Shown: positions 35,384 to 44,377 of the stretch, in pieces
Layout: each line of letters begins with the position of its first letter
How positions within the stretch are numbered: position 1 is the first letter of the stretch
Source: Microvirga mediterraneensis
GTDB lineage: Bacteria > Pseudomonadota > Alphaproteobacteria > Rhizobiales > Beijerinckiaceae
DNA: 64,000 bases
Reading direction: 5' to 3'
Assembly (NCBI RefSeq): GCF_013520865.1
Contig: NZ_JACDXJ010000001.1
Location: 1,240,001 to 1,304,000, forward strand
The notes under the pieces: model-generated
The model's input: the letters and a program-made list of their open reading frames with translations, nothing else
Told to the model about the DNA's origin: nothing
Databases searched by the model: none
Made by a program: the position numbers and the translations under genes

Positions 35384-37144
35384 TCACCCTTCATGGCGCG
35401 GTCCTGGCGCTTGGATGGAGGCCGGGACCTGTCGCTCCCGGCCCCTGTTGTCGAGGGCAGCGCGCACCCGATCCGCCAACTCCAATCGCCGGTACGGCTT
35501 TCCGATGACGTCGGCTCCGGCCGAGGCCTTTCCCTTCGTCAGCAGGTCGTCGTTGTAGCCGGTCGTCAGGAGGATGCCGATACAAGGCTCCCGCTCCCGA
35601 ACGACATCCGCCAGCGCCAGCCCGTTCATGCTGCCAGGCATGACCAGATCGGTGAACAGCAGGTCTATCTTGCCTTCAGCCCTGTCGAACACAATAAGGG
35701 CCTCATCGGCGTCCCGGGCGGTGAGCACCGTATAGCCAAGCGCGGTCAGGTGCTCGCGCGCGAGGGCGAGGACGTCACTGCTGTCCTCGACCACGAGGAT
35801 CGTCTCGGATTTTCCTCGTGGTTCAGTGTGCGCCGGATCCCGGCTCGGCTGACGAGGTGCCTCTGCCCGCTGGGAAACAGCCGCCGGAAAGAGCATACGG
35901 ATGGTCGTACCCTTGCCCTGTTCGCTGTCGATCTCCAGCCGGCCCAGCGACTGCTGGACGAAGCCATGCACCATGGCCAGCCCAAGTCCGGTGCCCTTGC
36001 CCTGGCTCTTGGTGGTGAAGAACGGCTCGGTCGCCCGCTCCAGCACGTGCGGCGGCATCCCCTCGCCCTCGTCACTGATGGAGAGCGCCACATAGTCGCC
36101 TGGCGGCAGGTGGTGAGCCGCCGCATTCCCATTAAGGTGCACCTTGGAGGTGCTGATCGTGACGGTGCCTCCCTTAGGCATCGCGTCGCGGGCGTTGATG
36201 AGCACGTTGAGCACTGCCATTTCCAAGTGCACCGGATCGACCAAAGCCGAGGGCACCCGCGGCCGCAGGTTGAGCTGAACTTCGATCTGGGGACCGACTG
36301 AGTTCTCCAGCATCTCGCCGAACTCGGCGATCAGGGTATTCAGGTTCGTCGGCTTGGACTCAAGCCGGGTCTTGCGGGCAAAGGCCAGGAGCTGCTTGGT
36401 CAGCTTGGCACCGCGCTCGGCCGCCCGGCTGGCGTTCTCGAGCGGCCGCCGCATGGCCTCGTCGTCCGTGCGCGAGAGCGCCAGCTCCAGGTTGCCCGAG
36501 ACCACTTGGAGCAGGTTGTTGAAGTCGTGCGCCAGCCCGGCCGTGAGCTGGCCGATGCTCTCCATCTTCTGCGCCTGGCGGAAGGCCTGCTCCGAGGTCC
36601 GCCGCCGGGTGACGTCGAGTTGGGAAGCGAAGAAGTAGAGAAGCCTGTCCTCCTTGTCGAACACGGGTGCGATGAAGCATGCATTCCAGAACGGGGTTCC
36701 GTCGCGCTTGTAGTTCAGAAGCTCGACCGAGACGGCCCGCTGCTCGTGGACTGCTTCGCGAAGCTCGGCCACAGACTCGCGATCTGTATTGGCTCCCTGG
36801 AGGAAGCGGCAGTTGCGTCCAAGCACCTCCTCCTCGGTGTAGCCGGTGAGGTCCTGGAAGGCGCGGTTGGCGAAGACGATCGGGTTGTCCGGCAGATTGG
36901 GATCCGTGAGGATCATCGGCATCCGGGTCATCTCGATAGCGGCAAAGAACACGCTGCCCCGTTCATCGAGACCCGGCCTGGAGATCGTCGCCTCCTGCCA
37001 GTGGTGGATGCCCGGACCGCCCGTGGGGTTGTAGGAGACGTGCTCGTGCTCGCCCGCTGCTGGCACACCAGCGCTCTGCCCGTCGCCCTGCACATCGAGA
37101 GGCGGATGACTGGCTTCATGCCTCGGGTCTTCGTTACGTTTCAT
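35384..37144 (-). CDS. LOV-domain hybrid histidine kinase (blue-light sensor)
   Basis: The 586-residue protein carries a LOV photosensor (about residues 60-180) with the flavin-binding motif GRNCRFLQG, Cys112 being the adduct-forming residue, and NRAFQDLTGY, NYKRDGTPFWNACFIAPV and FFASQLDVT, all typical of functional LOV. HisKA follows with His206 in [12 protein letters not shown], then HATPase_c ([11 protein letters not shown]) and a receiver (LVVEDSSDV, TDLVMPGSMNG, GKPYRR). The ATG at 37144 is preceded by AGG. A truncated duplicate without LOV lies at 26328-27590. The phosphotransfer partner is not identifiable in the window. Confidence 0.95.
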   Translation of the reverse strand: MKRNEDPRHEASHPPLDVQGDGQSAGVPAAGEHEHVSYNPTGGPGIHHWQEATISRPGLDERGSVFFAAIEMTRMPMILTDPNLPDNPIVFANRAFQDLTGYTEEEVLGRNCRFLQGANTDRESVAELREAVHEQRAVSVELLNYKRDGTPFWNACFIAPVFDKEDRLLYFFASQLDVTRRRTSEQAFRQAQKMESIGQLTAGLAHDFNNLLQVVSGNLELALSRTDDEAMRRPLENASRAAERGAKLTKQLLAFARKTRLESKPTNLNTLIAEFGEMLENSVGPQIEVQLNLRPRVPSALVDPVHLEMAVLNVLINARDAMPKGGTVTISTSKVHLNGNAAAHHLPPGDYVALSISDEGEGMPPHVLERATEPFFTTKSQGKGTGLGLAMVHGFVQQSLGRLEIDSEQGKGTTIRMLFPAAVSQRAEAPRQPSRDPAHTEPRGKSETILVVEDSSDVLALAREHLTALGYTVLTARDADEALIVFDRAEGKIDLLFTDLVMPGSMNGLALADVVREREPCIGILLTTGYNDDLLTKGKASAGADVIGKPYRRLELADRVRAALDNRGRERQVPASIQAPGPRHEG

Positions 37145-37350
37145 GGAAAGCCTATTGCGCCGCAAGGCAGCGATACCGGGTGAGCCGTCAGTGATGCGGC
37201 GTACGAAGGGCGGTAGCTATCGCAGGCCGCCAAGGTGTCAATTCCGACGTGGGGCATCTCGGACGAGGCGACCACGGCGGCGGGATGCGGGGTTCCCAAC
37301 GGGCGCATCCGACGATGGTTTCGCCGGAGGGATCCCGCCCCCCGCTTCGA

Positions 37351-39183
37351 CTAACGCGGCGGGAGCGCTGCGCTGATCCGGACCCGAAGGCCGTCTGGCG
37401 CAAACGTCGTCTCGACCTCGCCGCCCAATTGCCATCCGAGCGCCCGCTGCAACAGCACCGAGCCAAAGCCCTGTCGGGTCGGCACCTCGACGGCCGGCCC
37501 ACCCTGCTCCTGCCAGTTCAACGTCAGCTTGCGCCCATCAGCTCGCGCCTCGAGGTTCCAGGCCACCTCGATGCGGCCACTGGGCAGGGAGAACGCGCCG
37601 TACTTGGCAGCGTTGGTGGTCAGCTCATGCACCGCCATGCCGAATGCCACCGCGATCTCGGACGGCAGCGGAACATCGGGACCAGCGAGCCTTACCCTGC
37701 GGCCCGTGCCGTCGTCGTACGGCGCCAGTTCGGAGGCCAGGATGTCCTGGATCGAGGCCCCGTCCTGCTCCTTCTCGATCAGCAGCGTGTGGGTTTTCGC
37801 CAGCGAGGTAATGCGCTCGGTCACGGCCTGCTGGAACTCAGCAGTGGTATGGGCGCGCCGCCCCGTCGAGGCCACCACCGCCTGGACCGTCGCCAAGGTG
37901 TTCTTGACCCGGTGATGGAGCTCGCGGTTGACCAGCAGAAGTTGCTCCTCCAGGCGCTTTCGCTCGGTGATGTCGCGGGCGATCTTCGAGGCGCCGATGA
38001 TCCGGCCGTGGCTGTCCTTGACCGGAGACACCGTCAGCGAGATTTCGACCGGAGTGCCGTCCTTGCGGCGGCGGACGGTCTCGTAATGATTGACGCGCTC
38101 CCCGCGGCGGATCCGTTCGAGGATCTTGGGCTCCTCGTTCTGGCGGTCCTCCGGGATGAGGATCAGGATGGGCTTACCAATCACCTCATCGGCGCGGTAG
38201 CCGAACAGCCGTTCCGCCCCACCATTCCAGCTTGTGATGATGCCGTCGAGGTTCTTGCTGATGATGGCGTCGTCGGACGACTCGATGATCGCGGCAAGCC
38301 GCTGCTCGGCCTCTTCGGCGTTCTTGCGGGCGCTGGTGTCGATGGCGAACTCGACGATGGTCCCGTCGCCCAGGTCCCGGCCGGCGAACAGCATCCAGGA
38401 GCGGGTGCCATCCTTGCGCAGGTCCTCCTTCTCGTACGGGCCGAGATGACCCGTCCGCCGCAGCGCGGCCATCTGGGCCTCGCTGGCGGCAACCCACTCG
38501 GGCGGGGTCATCCGGCGCCAGTCGAGAGTGCCGCTGCCGATGTCCTCGCGCGACCAGCCGGTCTTCCTCAGGAAGACCTCGTTGGCGTCGATGAGCGTGC
38601 CCTCGTGGTTGAACAGCAGGATGCCCACCGCGTCGGTCTCGAGCACCCGCCGCAGCCGCTCCTCGCTTGCTTGCAGCGCTCCTGCTGCCTCATCGCGCTG
38701 GCGCTGGGCCACGTGCCGGGCCGTGGTCTCGAAGAGAGTGACGAGCACGCCGGCGATGACGCCGTCCTCGTCCCGCAGCGGGCTGTAGGACAAGGTGAGC
38801 CAGACGTCCTCGAGAACACCGTTGCGGGCCAGCGGATAAAGGGCATCGTCGAACGTGACGGTCTCGCCGGCCCGGACGCGCTCGTAGATCGGCTCGTTGA
38901 TGTGCCACACCTCGGGCCAGCACTCGCGGGTGGGCTGGCCCAGTCCGGCCGGATGCTTGAGACCCATGATGCGGGCATAGCCCTCGTTGTAGACCTGGAT
39001 GAGCTGCGGTCCCCAGAGGATGATCATGGGAAAGCCGTTGGGAAGGATCAGGTCTACGGCGCTCCTCAGGCTCTGCGGCCACGTTTCCAGCGCCCCGAGC
39101 GGCGTGGCCTCCCAGTCATGGGTGCGGATGCGCCCAGCCATTTCGTCGTTGCCGGAGGGCCATTCTCTTGCTCTTGCGTCCAT
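37351..39183 (-). CDS. multi-PAS HWE histidine kinase
   Basis: The 610-residue cytoplasmic sensor kinase has three PAS-type domains (about 15-160, 175-300, 305-430; the last two with clear PAC motifs such as RKDGTPVEISLTVSPVKD and IARDITERKRLEE) and an HWE core: NRELHHRVKNTLATVQAVVA (phospho-His), VHELTTNAAKYGAFS and LNWQEQGGPAVEVPTRQGFG. The first domain (THDWEATPLGALETWPQSL) is the same PAS variant that opens the hybrid kinases at 12055 and 15723, pointing to a shared sensor module. I chose the ATG at 39183; 20 further codons upstream are possible. Confidence 0.92.
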   Translation of the reverse strand: MDARAREWPSGNDEMAGRIRTHDWEATPLGALETWPQSLRSAVDLILPNGFPMIILWGPQLIQVYNEGYARIMGLKHPAGLGQPTRECWPEVWHINEPIYERVRAGETVTFDDALYPLARNGVLEDVWLTLSYSPLRDEDGVIAGVLVTLFETTARHVAQRQRDEAAGALQASEERLRRVLETDAVGILLFNHEGTLIDANEVFLRKTGWSREDIGSGTLDWRRMTPPEWVAASEAQMAALRRTGHLGPYEKEDLRKDGTRSWMLFAGRDLGDGTIVEFAIDTSARKNAEEAEQRLAAIIESSDDAIISKNLDGIITSWNGGAERLFGYRADEVIGKPILILIPEDRQNEEPKILERIRRGERVNHYETVRRRKDGTPVEISLTVSPVKDSHGRIIGASKIARDITERKRLEEQLLLVNRELHHRVKNTLATVQAVVASTGRRAHTTAEFQQAVTERITSLAKTHTLLIEKEQDGASIQDILASELAPYDDGTGRRVRLAGPDVPLPSEIAVAFGMAVHELTTNAAKYGAFSLPSGRIEVAWNLEARADGRKLTLNWQEQGGPAVEVPTRQGFGSVLLQRALGWQLGGEVETTFAPDGLRVRISAALPPR

Positions 39184-39465
39184 GGCAGCCAAGGTTTTCG
39201 TGGGGGTTTCGTTCAAGGGGTGGCACCATGTCCTGCAATACACAGTCCATCGTCAGGATTGCAAGGAAGGAGGCATCCGCCGACCGTCCCCGACCCGCCG
39301 GACCGGCGCAACCTCCCAAGACGGCAGATAAAGCTCCCCCTCCGGATTGATCGATGGCGCTGGGCGGGTCGCTCGAAGGCTCTCCGGTTGCCCGTCAAGC
39401 GGACTACGTACTGACGAAGGCCCGCCTGAAAGCGGGTCTTCGGATCTTCTTGCCGCAGGGACGGG

Positions 39466-39807
39466 TCAGGGACAGAGATAGCCGCGGTTTCCATCCGAGA
39501 CGCACCGTGCCCCATTCGGGAGGATGATCCCGCCCGTGCCGTCAGGCGGCACGACCACCCCGTTCGACAGCGTGAACCCTCCACCCGGCTGCGCAGCCAC
39601 GGCCGTGCCGTCGGGCAGGGTGTACCTGCCGTCGCCGTAGGTCACCCGCCTCGTGTACCTGGGCGCGGATGTCGGCGCCGGGGCGGCGGATGGCATCGAT
39701 TGCGTCGCCCCCAGGTTTGCAGGCGGCACGGGCTGCCCTGCCTGCTGGCCTGACGAGACGCACGCTGACACTGCAAGAGATATCAAAACCACGGACGGCA
39801 GGCGCAT
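39466..39807 (-). CDS. small predicted lipoprotein
   Basis: The 113-residue protein has a lipoprotein signal with lipobox LAVSAC (Cys16), a Pro/Ala-rich linker and a C-terminal region of repeated short beta motifs (GDGRYTLPDGTAVAA, GGGFTLSNGVVVPP, GTGGIILPNGARC). Each is a variant of G-x-L-x-NG, like small surface repeats. It is probably anchored in a membrane. Function unknown. Confidence 0.72.
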   Translation of the reverse strand: MRLPSVVLISLAVSACVSSGQQAGQPVPPANLGATQSMPSAAPAPTSAPRYTRRVTYGDGRYTLPDGTAVAAQPGGGFTLSNGVVVPPDGTGGIILPNGARCVSDGNRGYLCP

Positions 39808-39888
39808 GAAAGGTCTCCAGGTTGGAACAGGACCGCGGTATGTCCGTTCGGTGGTGCCGCGGCCAGGAAAGAAGAGACATTTGGAAGC

Positions 39889-40236
39889 TCAGCCTGTCCC
39901 CGCAGCGGAGCCCGGGCCGCCGAACATCGACAGCATCCCGAAATGCTCGGCCAACAGATAGTAGAGGGTGACACTGTTCTTCGTCCGGTCGCCCTTCATC
40001 CTCTCGCCGACAGCCATGATCGACTTGTCGAGATCAGCATCGGGATCGGTCAGACCAAGCTTCTTTTTCAGGAAACTCTCCCGCACCCGGGTGACCTCCT
40101 CCCTGTCACTCAGCGAAACCAGGGACGAATCCCGCTTTTGCAACGAGATGCCGCAGTAGCGGACTATCCCATTGATCGCATTCCGATCCGCGTTTGGGGA
40201 GTATTTCTGAACGTCCAGGCCCCAGTCTTCAGTCAT
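39889..40236 (-). CDS. DUF2853 family protein
   Basis: The 115-residue cytoplasmic protein matches DUF2853: VQKYSPNADRNAINGIVRYCGISL, SLVSLSDREEVTRVRESFLKKKLGL, and MKGDRTKNSVTLYYLLAEHFG. The family has no known biochemical role. I chose the ATG at 40236 over one five codons upstream. It is part of a cluster of small stress-type proteins near the YidB-like and aquaporin genes. Confidence 0.88.
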   Translation of the reverse strand: MTEDWGLDVQKYSPNADRNAINGIVRYCGISLQKRDSSLVSLSDREEVTRVRESFLKKKLGLTDPDADLDKSIMAVGERMKGDRTKNSVTLYYLLAEHFGMLSMFGGPGSAAGTG

Positions 40237-40300
40237 TATTCTATCCCGCACCTCTCAAGTGGACCTGTATGGTCCCATGACACCATCCTCGCATGCCCGA

Positions 40301-40828
40301 TCAGGAACGCGGCAGGTCCGTCGTGTCGGGAAGGCGCCCGTCTGGGGTGACCTTGTCCACGGTTTCCGGCAGCATCGTCGTGAGCCGCGACAGGAGTTCC
40401 TCCCGCGACAGCCCGGTCTGCTGGGTGAGGGTCGCGAGCACCTCAGGACCGATGGCCTGTTCGAGCTGATCGGGAGCGATGGGCTTGTTCGGTCCGGTGC
40501 CGACCCAGGACTCGGCGACGTCGCCTTGACCCTGCTGCCTGAAGCTCTCCATCAACTCACCCAGGCCGCCGCCGAGCAGGCCTCCGAGCCCGCCGCTCCC
40601 CAGGCTTCCGAGAAGGCCGCCAAGGCCAGCCTGGCCCGGAGTTCCGGCACCGCCGCCCAGGTTGCCGAGGAGACCGCCCAGGCCACCCTGCTGATCATCC
40701 TGGTCCGGAATGCCATGGGCGCTCGAACCGGCTCCCCTCAGCATCTCGGCGATCTTGTCCCGGTTCTGGAAGCCTGCCACGGCCAGCAGGCCCAGCAGGG
40801 CCGTCATCGATGGAAATCCGCGGCTCAT
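40301..40828 (-). CDS. YidB/DUF937-like protein
   Basis: The 175-residue protein has a short N-terminal helix (SMTALLGLLAVAGFQN), a glycine/leucine-rich low-complexity middle (GGLGGLLG repeats, about residues 50-90) and the conserved YidB-type C-terminal domain (NKPIAPDQLEQAIGPEVLATLTQQTGLSREELLSRL, LPETVDKVTPDGRLP). Its role is unknown. The ATG at 40828 follows AAGGAG; the longer upstream frame is not conserved-looking. It lies 97 bases after aqpZ. Confidence 0.85.
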   Translation of the reverse strand: MSRGFPSMTALLGLLAVAGFQNRDKIAEMLRGAGSSAHGIPDQDDQQGGLGGLLGNLGGGAGTPGQAGLGGLLGSLGSGGLGGLLGGGLGELMESFRQQGQGDVAESWVGTGPNKPIAPDQLEQAIGPEVLATLTQQTGLSREELLSRLTTMLPETVDKVTPDGRLPDTTDLPRS

Positions 40829-40925
40829 GTCGATGCTCCTTGGGTTGGTTGGCGCGGGAGGATCTTCAACAGGGTTCAGGCCACTCCCGCTTTCGAGCCC
40901 GAACCGCCCCAGATGGCACCATGCC

Positions 40926-41678
40926 TCACGTTGCCGGTCGGATCGGCGGACGGCCGCCTGTGGGTTCAATTCCCGTAACCTGGGCCGAGGGCTCCTCGCT
41001 GAGCCAGCGGTACAGGATGCCGCCGAGCACTCCACCGATCAGCGGCGCGACCCAGAACATCCAGAGTTGGGCCAGGGCCCAGCCGCCGACGAACAGCGCC
41101 GGACCGGTGCTGCGGGCGGGATTGACCGACGTGTTGGTGATCGGGATGCCGACAAGGTGAATCAGCGTCAGCCCGAGGCCGATGGCAATGGGGGCAAAGC
41201 CGACCGGTGCCTTGCCGTGGGTCGATCCCATGATGATGAACAGGAACATCATGGTGAGCACGATCTCGGCCAGTAGTCCCGAGAACAGGGTGTACTTGCC
41301 CGGCGAGTGATCGCCGTAGCCATTGGCGGCAAAGCCCTTGGCGAGGTCGAAGCCGGGTGCCCCGCTGGCGATGGCGTAGAGGACCGCGGCAGCAATCACC
41401 GCGCCGATGACCTGCGCCACCACGTAGGGAACGACGTCCTTCGCCGGGAAGCGCCCGCCTGCCGCGAGTCCGACCGTCACCGCCGGGTTGAGATGGCAGC
41501 CGGAAACATGACCGATGGCGTAGGCCATGGTGAGCACGCTCAGGCCGAAGGCAAGCGAGACGCCGAGCAGGCCGATGCCGACCTCCGGGAAGGCGGCGGC
41601 GATCACGGCGCTGCCGCAGCCGCCGAAGGTGAGCCAGAAGGTGCCGATCGCCTCGGCGACGCACTTGCGAAGGTCCAT
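40926..41678 (-). CDS. aqpZ: aquaporin Z (first copy)
   Basis: AqpZ is an inner-membrane water channel for rapid osmotic adjustment. The 250-residue protein has six membrane segments and both half-helix signatures, HLNPAVT and VNPARS, with Arg of the selectivity filter in the latter. The start [23 protein letters not shown] is typical; the ATG at 41678 follows GGGGAGAACAAG. A close paralogue lies at 47586-48329. It is directly downstream of mscL, so both osmotic channels may be co-transcribed. Confidence 0.95.
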   Translation of the reverse strand: MDLRKCVAEAIGTFWLTFGGCGSAVIAAAFPEVGIGLLGVSLAFGLSVLTMAYAIGHVSGCHLNPAVTVGLAAGGRFPAKDVVPYVVAQVIGAVIAAAVLYAIASGAPGFDLAKGFAANGYGDHSPGKYTLFSGLLAEIVLTMMFLFIIMGSTHGKAPVGFAPIAIGLGLTLIHLVGIPITNTSVNPARSTGPALFVGGWALAQLWMFWVAPLIGGVLGGILYRWLSEEPSAQVTGIEPTGGRPPIRPAT

Positions 41679-41751
41679 GCTTGTTCTCCCCTCAGAGGAA
41701 TTCCGGAATGTCTTGCGCACGGTCGGCCCCTCATCTGCGGGACCGGCGCTC

Positions 41752-42219
41752 TCACGGGCCCCTCACCGGCTTGATGCCGGCACCGCCTGCGGCCTGACCC
41801 GTCGCGAGGAGGTCCCTGATCTCCGACAGCAGCTTCACGTCGGCCGGGATTTCCGGAGCCTGGGGCACGTCGGTCTTCGCGTCCTCCTGACGCTTCAGCT
41901 TGTTCATCCCCCGGATCACGAAGAACAGCACCCAGGCGACGAGCAGGAAGTTCAGGGCCACCGTGATGAACTGGCCGTAGCCGACCACCGCCCCCTGCTT
42001 CTTGGCGTCGGCGTAGGAGGCCCCGTCCTGCACGGCCGAGGACAGCGGCAGGTAGTAGTTCGAGAAGTCCAGACCGCCCGTGGCCGCTCCGATGATCGGC
42101 ATGATGATGTCCTCGACCAGCGAGGTCACGATGGCGCCGAACGCCACGCCGATGATCACGCCGACCGCAAGGTCGACGACATTGCCCCGCAAGGCGAACT
42201 TCTTGAACTCCTCAAGCAT
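41752..42219 (-). CDS. mscL: large-conductance mechanosensitive channel
   Basis: MscL opens under membrane tension and releases solutes during hypo-osmotic shock. The 155-residue protein shows the conserved N-terminus [23 protein letters not shown]1 with [22 protein letters not shown]2 with [19 protein letters not shown] and a C-terminal helix with [16 protein letters not shown]. It overlaps the upstream small gene by 8 bases and is followed by aqpZ. Confidence 0.97.
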   Translation of the reverse strand: MLEEFKKFALRGNVVDLAVGVIIGVAFGAIVTSLVEDIIMPIIGAATGGLDFSNYYLPLSSAVQDGASYADAKKQGAVVGYGQFITVALNFLLVAWVLFFVIRGMNKLKRQEDAKTDVPQAPEIPADVKLLSEIRDLLATGQAAGGAGIKPVRGP

Positions 42220-42640
42220 AAGTCAGACTCCGTTGGTCGTGGTTCACGATCGGCTTCGGGATTTGGTTTCCGGCGGACGCGAAATGCCCTTTCGACGGTG
42301 TTCGCGTTGCGCCTCCTGCGTCGTTCGCGTGAGCGGCTCCCATCAGGAGCACCCCGAGGCAGGTGGCGATCAGCAGGACGAGAAGCGCGCGTGGGTCTAG
42401 TGTCATGAACGTGTCCTTGCCCTTCGCCTGTGGGGATCGGGGAACGTTCAGGCGTCTTCCCGTCGGGGTACCTTGCCCTTGGCCGAATGCGGCCTCGCCG
42501 GGCGGCGCGGGCGACGTGTCTTTCGGGCGGGCGGCGTCCCGTGTCCGGAGGATGGCCGTGGCCCGGTCCACGGCGTCATCGACGCGCTTGGCGAAGCCGT
42601 GAACGGGTACCCTCAGCACCTTCCCGGTCTTGGCTGGCAT
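42212..42640 (-). CDS. small hypothetical protein upstream of mscL
   Basis: The frame from the ATG at 42640 (after a strong AGGAGG site) gives 142 residues. An internal ATG at 42406 would give a 64-residue protein beginning with a membrane or signal segment ([21 protein letters not shown]). The first 35 residues ([31 protein letters not shown]) could instead be a separate short cytoplasmic peptide. I recognise no domain. The stop overlaps the mscL start, so it is in the same operon. Confidence 0.5.
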   Translation of the reverse strand: MPAKTGKVLRVPVHGFAKRVDDAVDRATAILRTRDAARPKDTSPAPPGEAAFGQGQGTPTGRRLNVPRSPQAKGKDTFMTLDPRALLVLLIATCLGVLLMGAAHANDAGGATRTPSKGHFASAGNQIPKPIVNHDQRSLTYA

Positions 42641-42690
42641 CGCGTCCCTCCTCTAGGGCGCCAGGGAATCTCCTGCGCCGCATGGATGCC

Positions 42691-43038
42691 CTAGTGCAGA
42701 TTATGTACCCGTTGCCATGCGCGGGCTATGAGCGTCACTGCCCGCGCCAGCTCGGCCGCGTCGAGTTCGGCACATTCGCAACTGTCGACGACGGCGTGCC
42801 TGGCGTGGGAATAGAGATCGAGCCGCACCCCTGGGGGATCGGGAAGCCGATGCGTCTCCTGAATTCCGGTCAGCCACGCCTCCAGCATGCCGAACCGGAG
42901 AACGGTGAAGGTGCGGGAGCCGGCCGTCTCCGGCGACCAGGCGAGATGGATATAGGCCCGTATGATGCGCCGTTCGATCTCGTCAGGGCTCATGCCGGTC
43001 CTGGCAAGGCTCAAGGCCGTTCCTGTCATCCCAAGCAT
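42691..43038 (-). CDS. hypothetical protein
   Basis: The 115-residue soluble protein is not recognised. It starts after GAGGACACGCA and contains SPDEIERRIIRAYIHLAWSPETA and a C-terminal helix with AELARAVTLIARAWQRVHNL. There is no signal peptide. It lies upstream of the mscL-aqpZ genes on the same strand, 51 bases before the next start, and could be the first gene of that operon. Confidence 0.55.
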   Translation of the reverse strand: MLGMTGTALSLARTGMSPDEIERRIIRAYIHLAWSPETAGSRTFTVLRFGMLEAWLTGIQETHRLPDPPGVRLDLYSHARHAVVDSCECAELDAAELARAVTLIARAWQRVHNLH

Positions 43039-43323
43039 TGCGTGTCCTCAACCGTCGCGCCGCGATGGCCGCGCGTCCTACGCCCCGGCTTTCGGCTCCG
43101 GTCGCGGATGCGATGATCGCCTCGTCGATCCTTGCTCCTGCCGTCCGCCACACGGAAACGAGACGCCTCCAAACCCTCACCACGATACCTCGGCCTCATT
43201 CCCATGGGCGGGACGTCGCCTCCCGTCCCGAAGCGCCATCTCCATTCATAAAGGCGCATCAGGGCCGGGATTGGAATCAGGTCAGGACCGGAGGAGAAGG
43301 TCAGGATTACCCTACCATCCGGC

Positions 43324-43554
43324 TCACCCCAGCCTCTCGACGGTCAGGACAATGCTCAGGTTCAGCCGGGACCGGCCCTGTTCATCGCGGACTCTGACCC
43401 GAACCAACCGCGCGGATGACAGCCAGGCCTGTCCGAGCTCAATCGCCGTCTGCGTCGCCTGCCGCTCGGCAGCCTCCAGGCTGTCGGTCTCGAAGCCGTC
43501 TGGATCCGGGATGAGTTCCGGTCCCTTATGGATGTCGAAATAGAAGCGCGGCAT
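43324..43554 (-). CDS. DUF6894-type small protein
   Basis: The 76-residue protein begins MPRFYFDIHKG and contains the ETDSLEAAERQATQTAIEL helix and RVRVRDEQGRSRLNLSIVLTVERL. This matches the small DUF6894 proteins that are numerous in rhizobia and methylobacteria. No function is known. The ATG at 43554 places the conserved MPRFYF at the start. Confidence 0.8.
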   Translation of the reverse strand: MPRFYFDIHKGPELIPDPDGFETDSLEAAERQATQTAIELGQAWLSSARLVRVRVRDEQGRSRLNLSIVLTVERLG

Positions 43555-43712
43555 GTCCGTCCCCACCCGGTTCATGACTCGGCGGGGAGACCTTGGGCCA
43601 TGCAGACCCCGCCGAGCACCGCCACCCAGGGGAAACCGGCAGCACCTGGATTGGGATCGGGGCACGACCGGAGGAGCGGCTCGGGATTGCCCTGATGCCG
43701 GAAACGGCAGGG

Positions 43713-44351
43713 TCAGGGCTCGACCAGCTTGTTGCGGACGGCATAGAGGGCGAGCTCCACGCCCGATCGCAGGTTCAGCTTCTTCATCGCCGCGGTACGG
43801 TGGCTCTCGACGGTCTTGATGCTCACCTGCCAGCGCTCGGCGATGTCGCGGTTGTTCCGCCCCTCCGCCACGAGCTGGATCACCTCCCGCTCGCGCGAGG
43901 TCAGGGTCTGCGACGCCACCACCTTGTCGCTGGTCAGGAAGGTGTCGAGCAGGGTCTCGGACACCTTCGGCGAGAAGTAGGGTTGCTTGCGCAGCAGGGC
44001 GTGCACCGCCCTGACGACCTCGGCATCGTCCTCCGTCTTGAGCAGGTAGCCGCGGGCCCCGGCTCGCAGCACGTCGCGGATCACGTCCTCGTTGTTGTGC
44101 ATGGTGTAGATCAGCACCTCGGTGCCCGGGCTGGCGAGGCGGATGTGGCGGGTGGCCTCAAGGCCGTTCATCCCTGGCAGGGAATAGTCGAGGATGGCCA
44201 CGTCCGGCCGGTGCTGGGTCGCCAGATCGACCGCCACCTGCCCGTTCTCGGCAGTGGCACAGACCTGCCAATCCGGCTCGGCCTCCAGCAGGGCTTGCAA
44301 GCCGCGGCGAACGATGGCGTGGTCGTCGGCGACGAGGAGCTTTCTATTCAT
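43713..44351 (-). CDS. NarL/LuxR-type response regulator
   Basis: The 212-residue DNA-binding regulator has a receiver domain (VADDHAIVRRGLQALLE, phospho-acceptor Asp55 in AILDYSLPG, Lys in YLLKTEDD) and a C-terminal LuxR helix-turn-helix (LTSREREVIQLVAEGRNNRDIAERWQVSIKTVESHRTAAMKKL). It lies 26 bases downstream of the Cache histidine kinase gene on the same strand, so the two are very likely a cognate pair. Confidence 0.95.
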   Translation of the reverse strand: MNRKLLVADDHAIVRRGLQALLEAEPDWQVCATAENGQVAVDLATQHRPDVAILDYSLPGMNGLEATRHIRLASPGTEVLIYTMHNNEDVIRDVLRAGARGYLLKTEDDAEVVRAVHALLRKQPYFSPKVSETLLDTFLTSDKVVASQTLTSREREVIQLVAEGRNNRDIAERWQVSIKTVESHRTAAMKKLNLRSGVELALYAVRNKLVEP

Positions 44352-44377
44352 GGCACCCCTTTGGACTCCGGCAATCC

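Noticed and set aside
39824..39848. GGAAC-N16-CGTT (EcfG-like promoter) on the plus strand
   Set aside because: It points away from the lipoprotein gene and into the 3' end of a minus-strand gene; one such match is expected by chance in this window.
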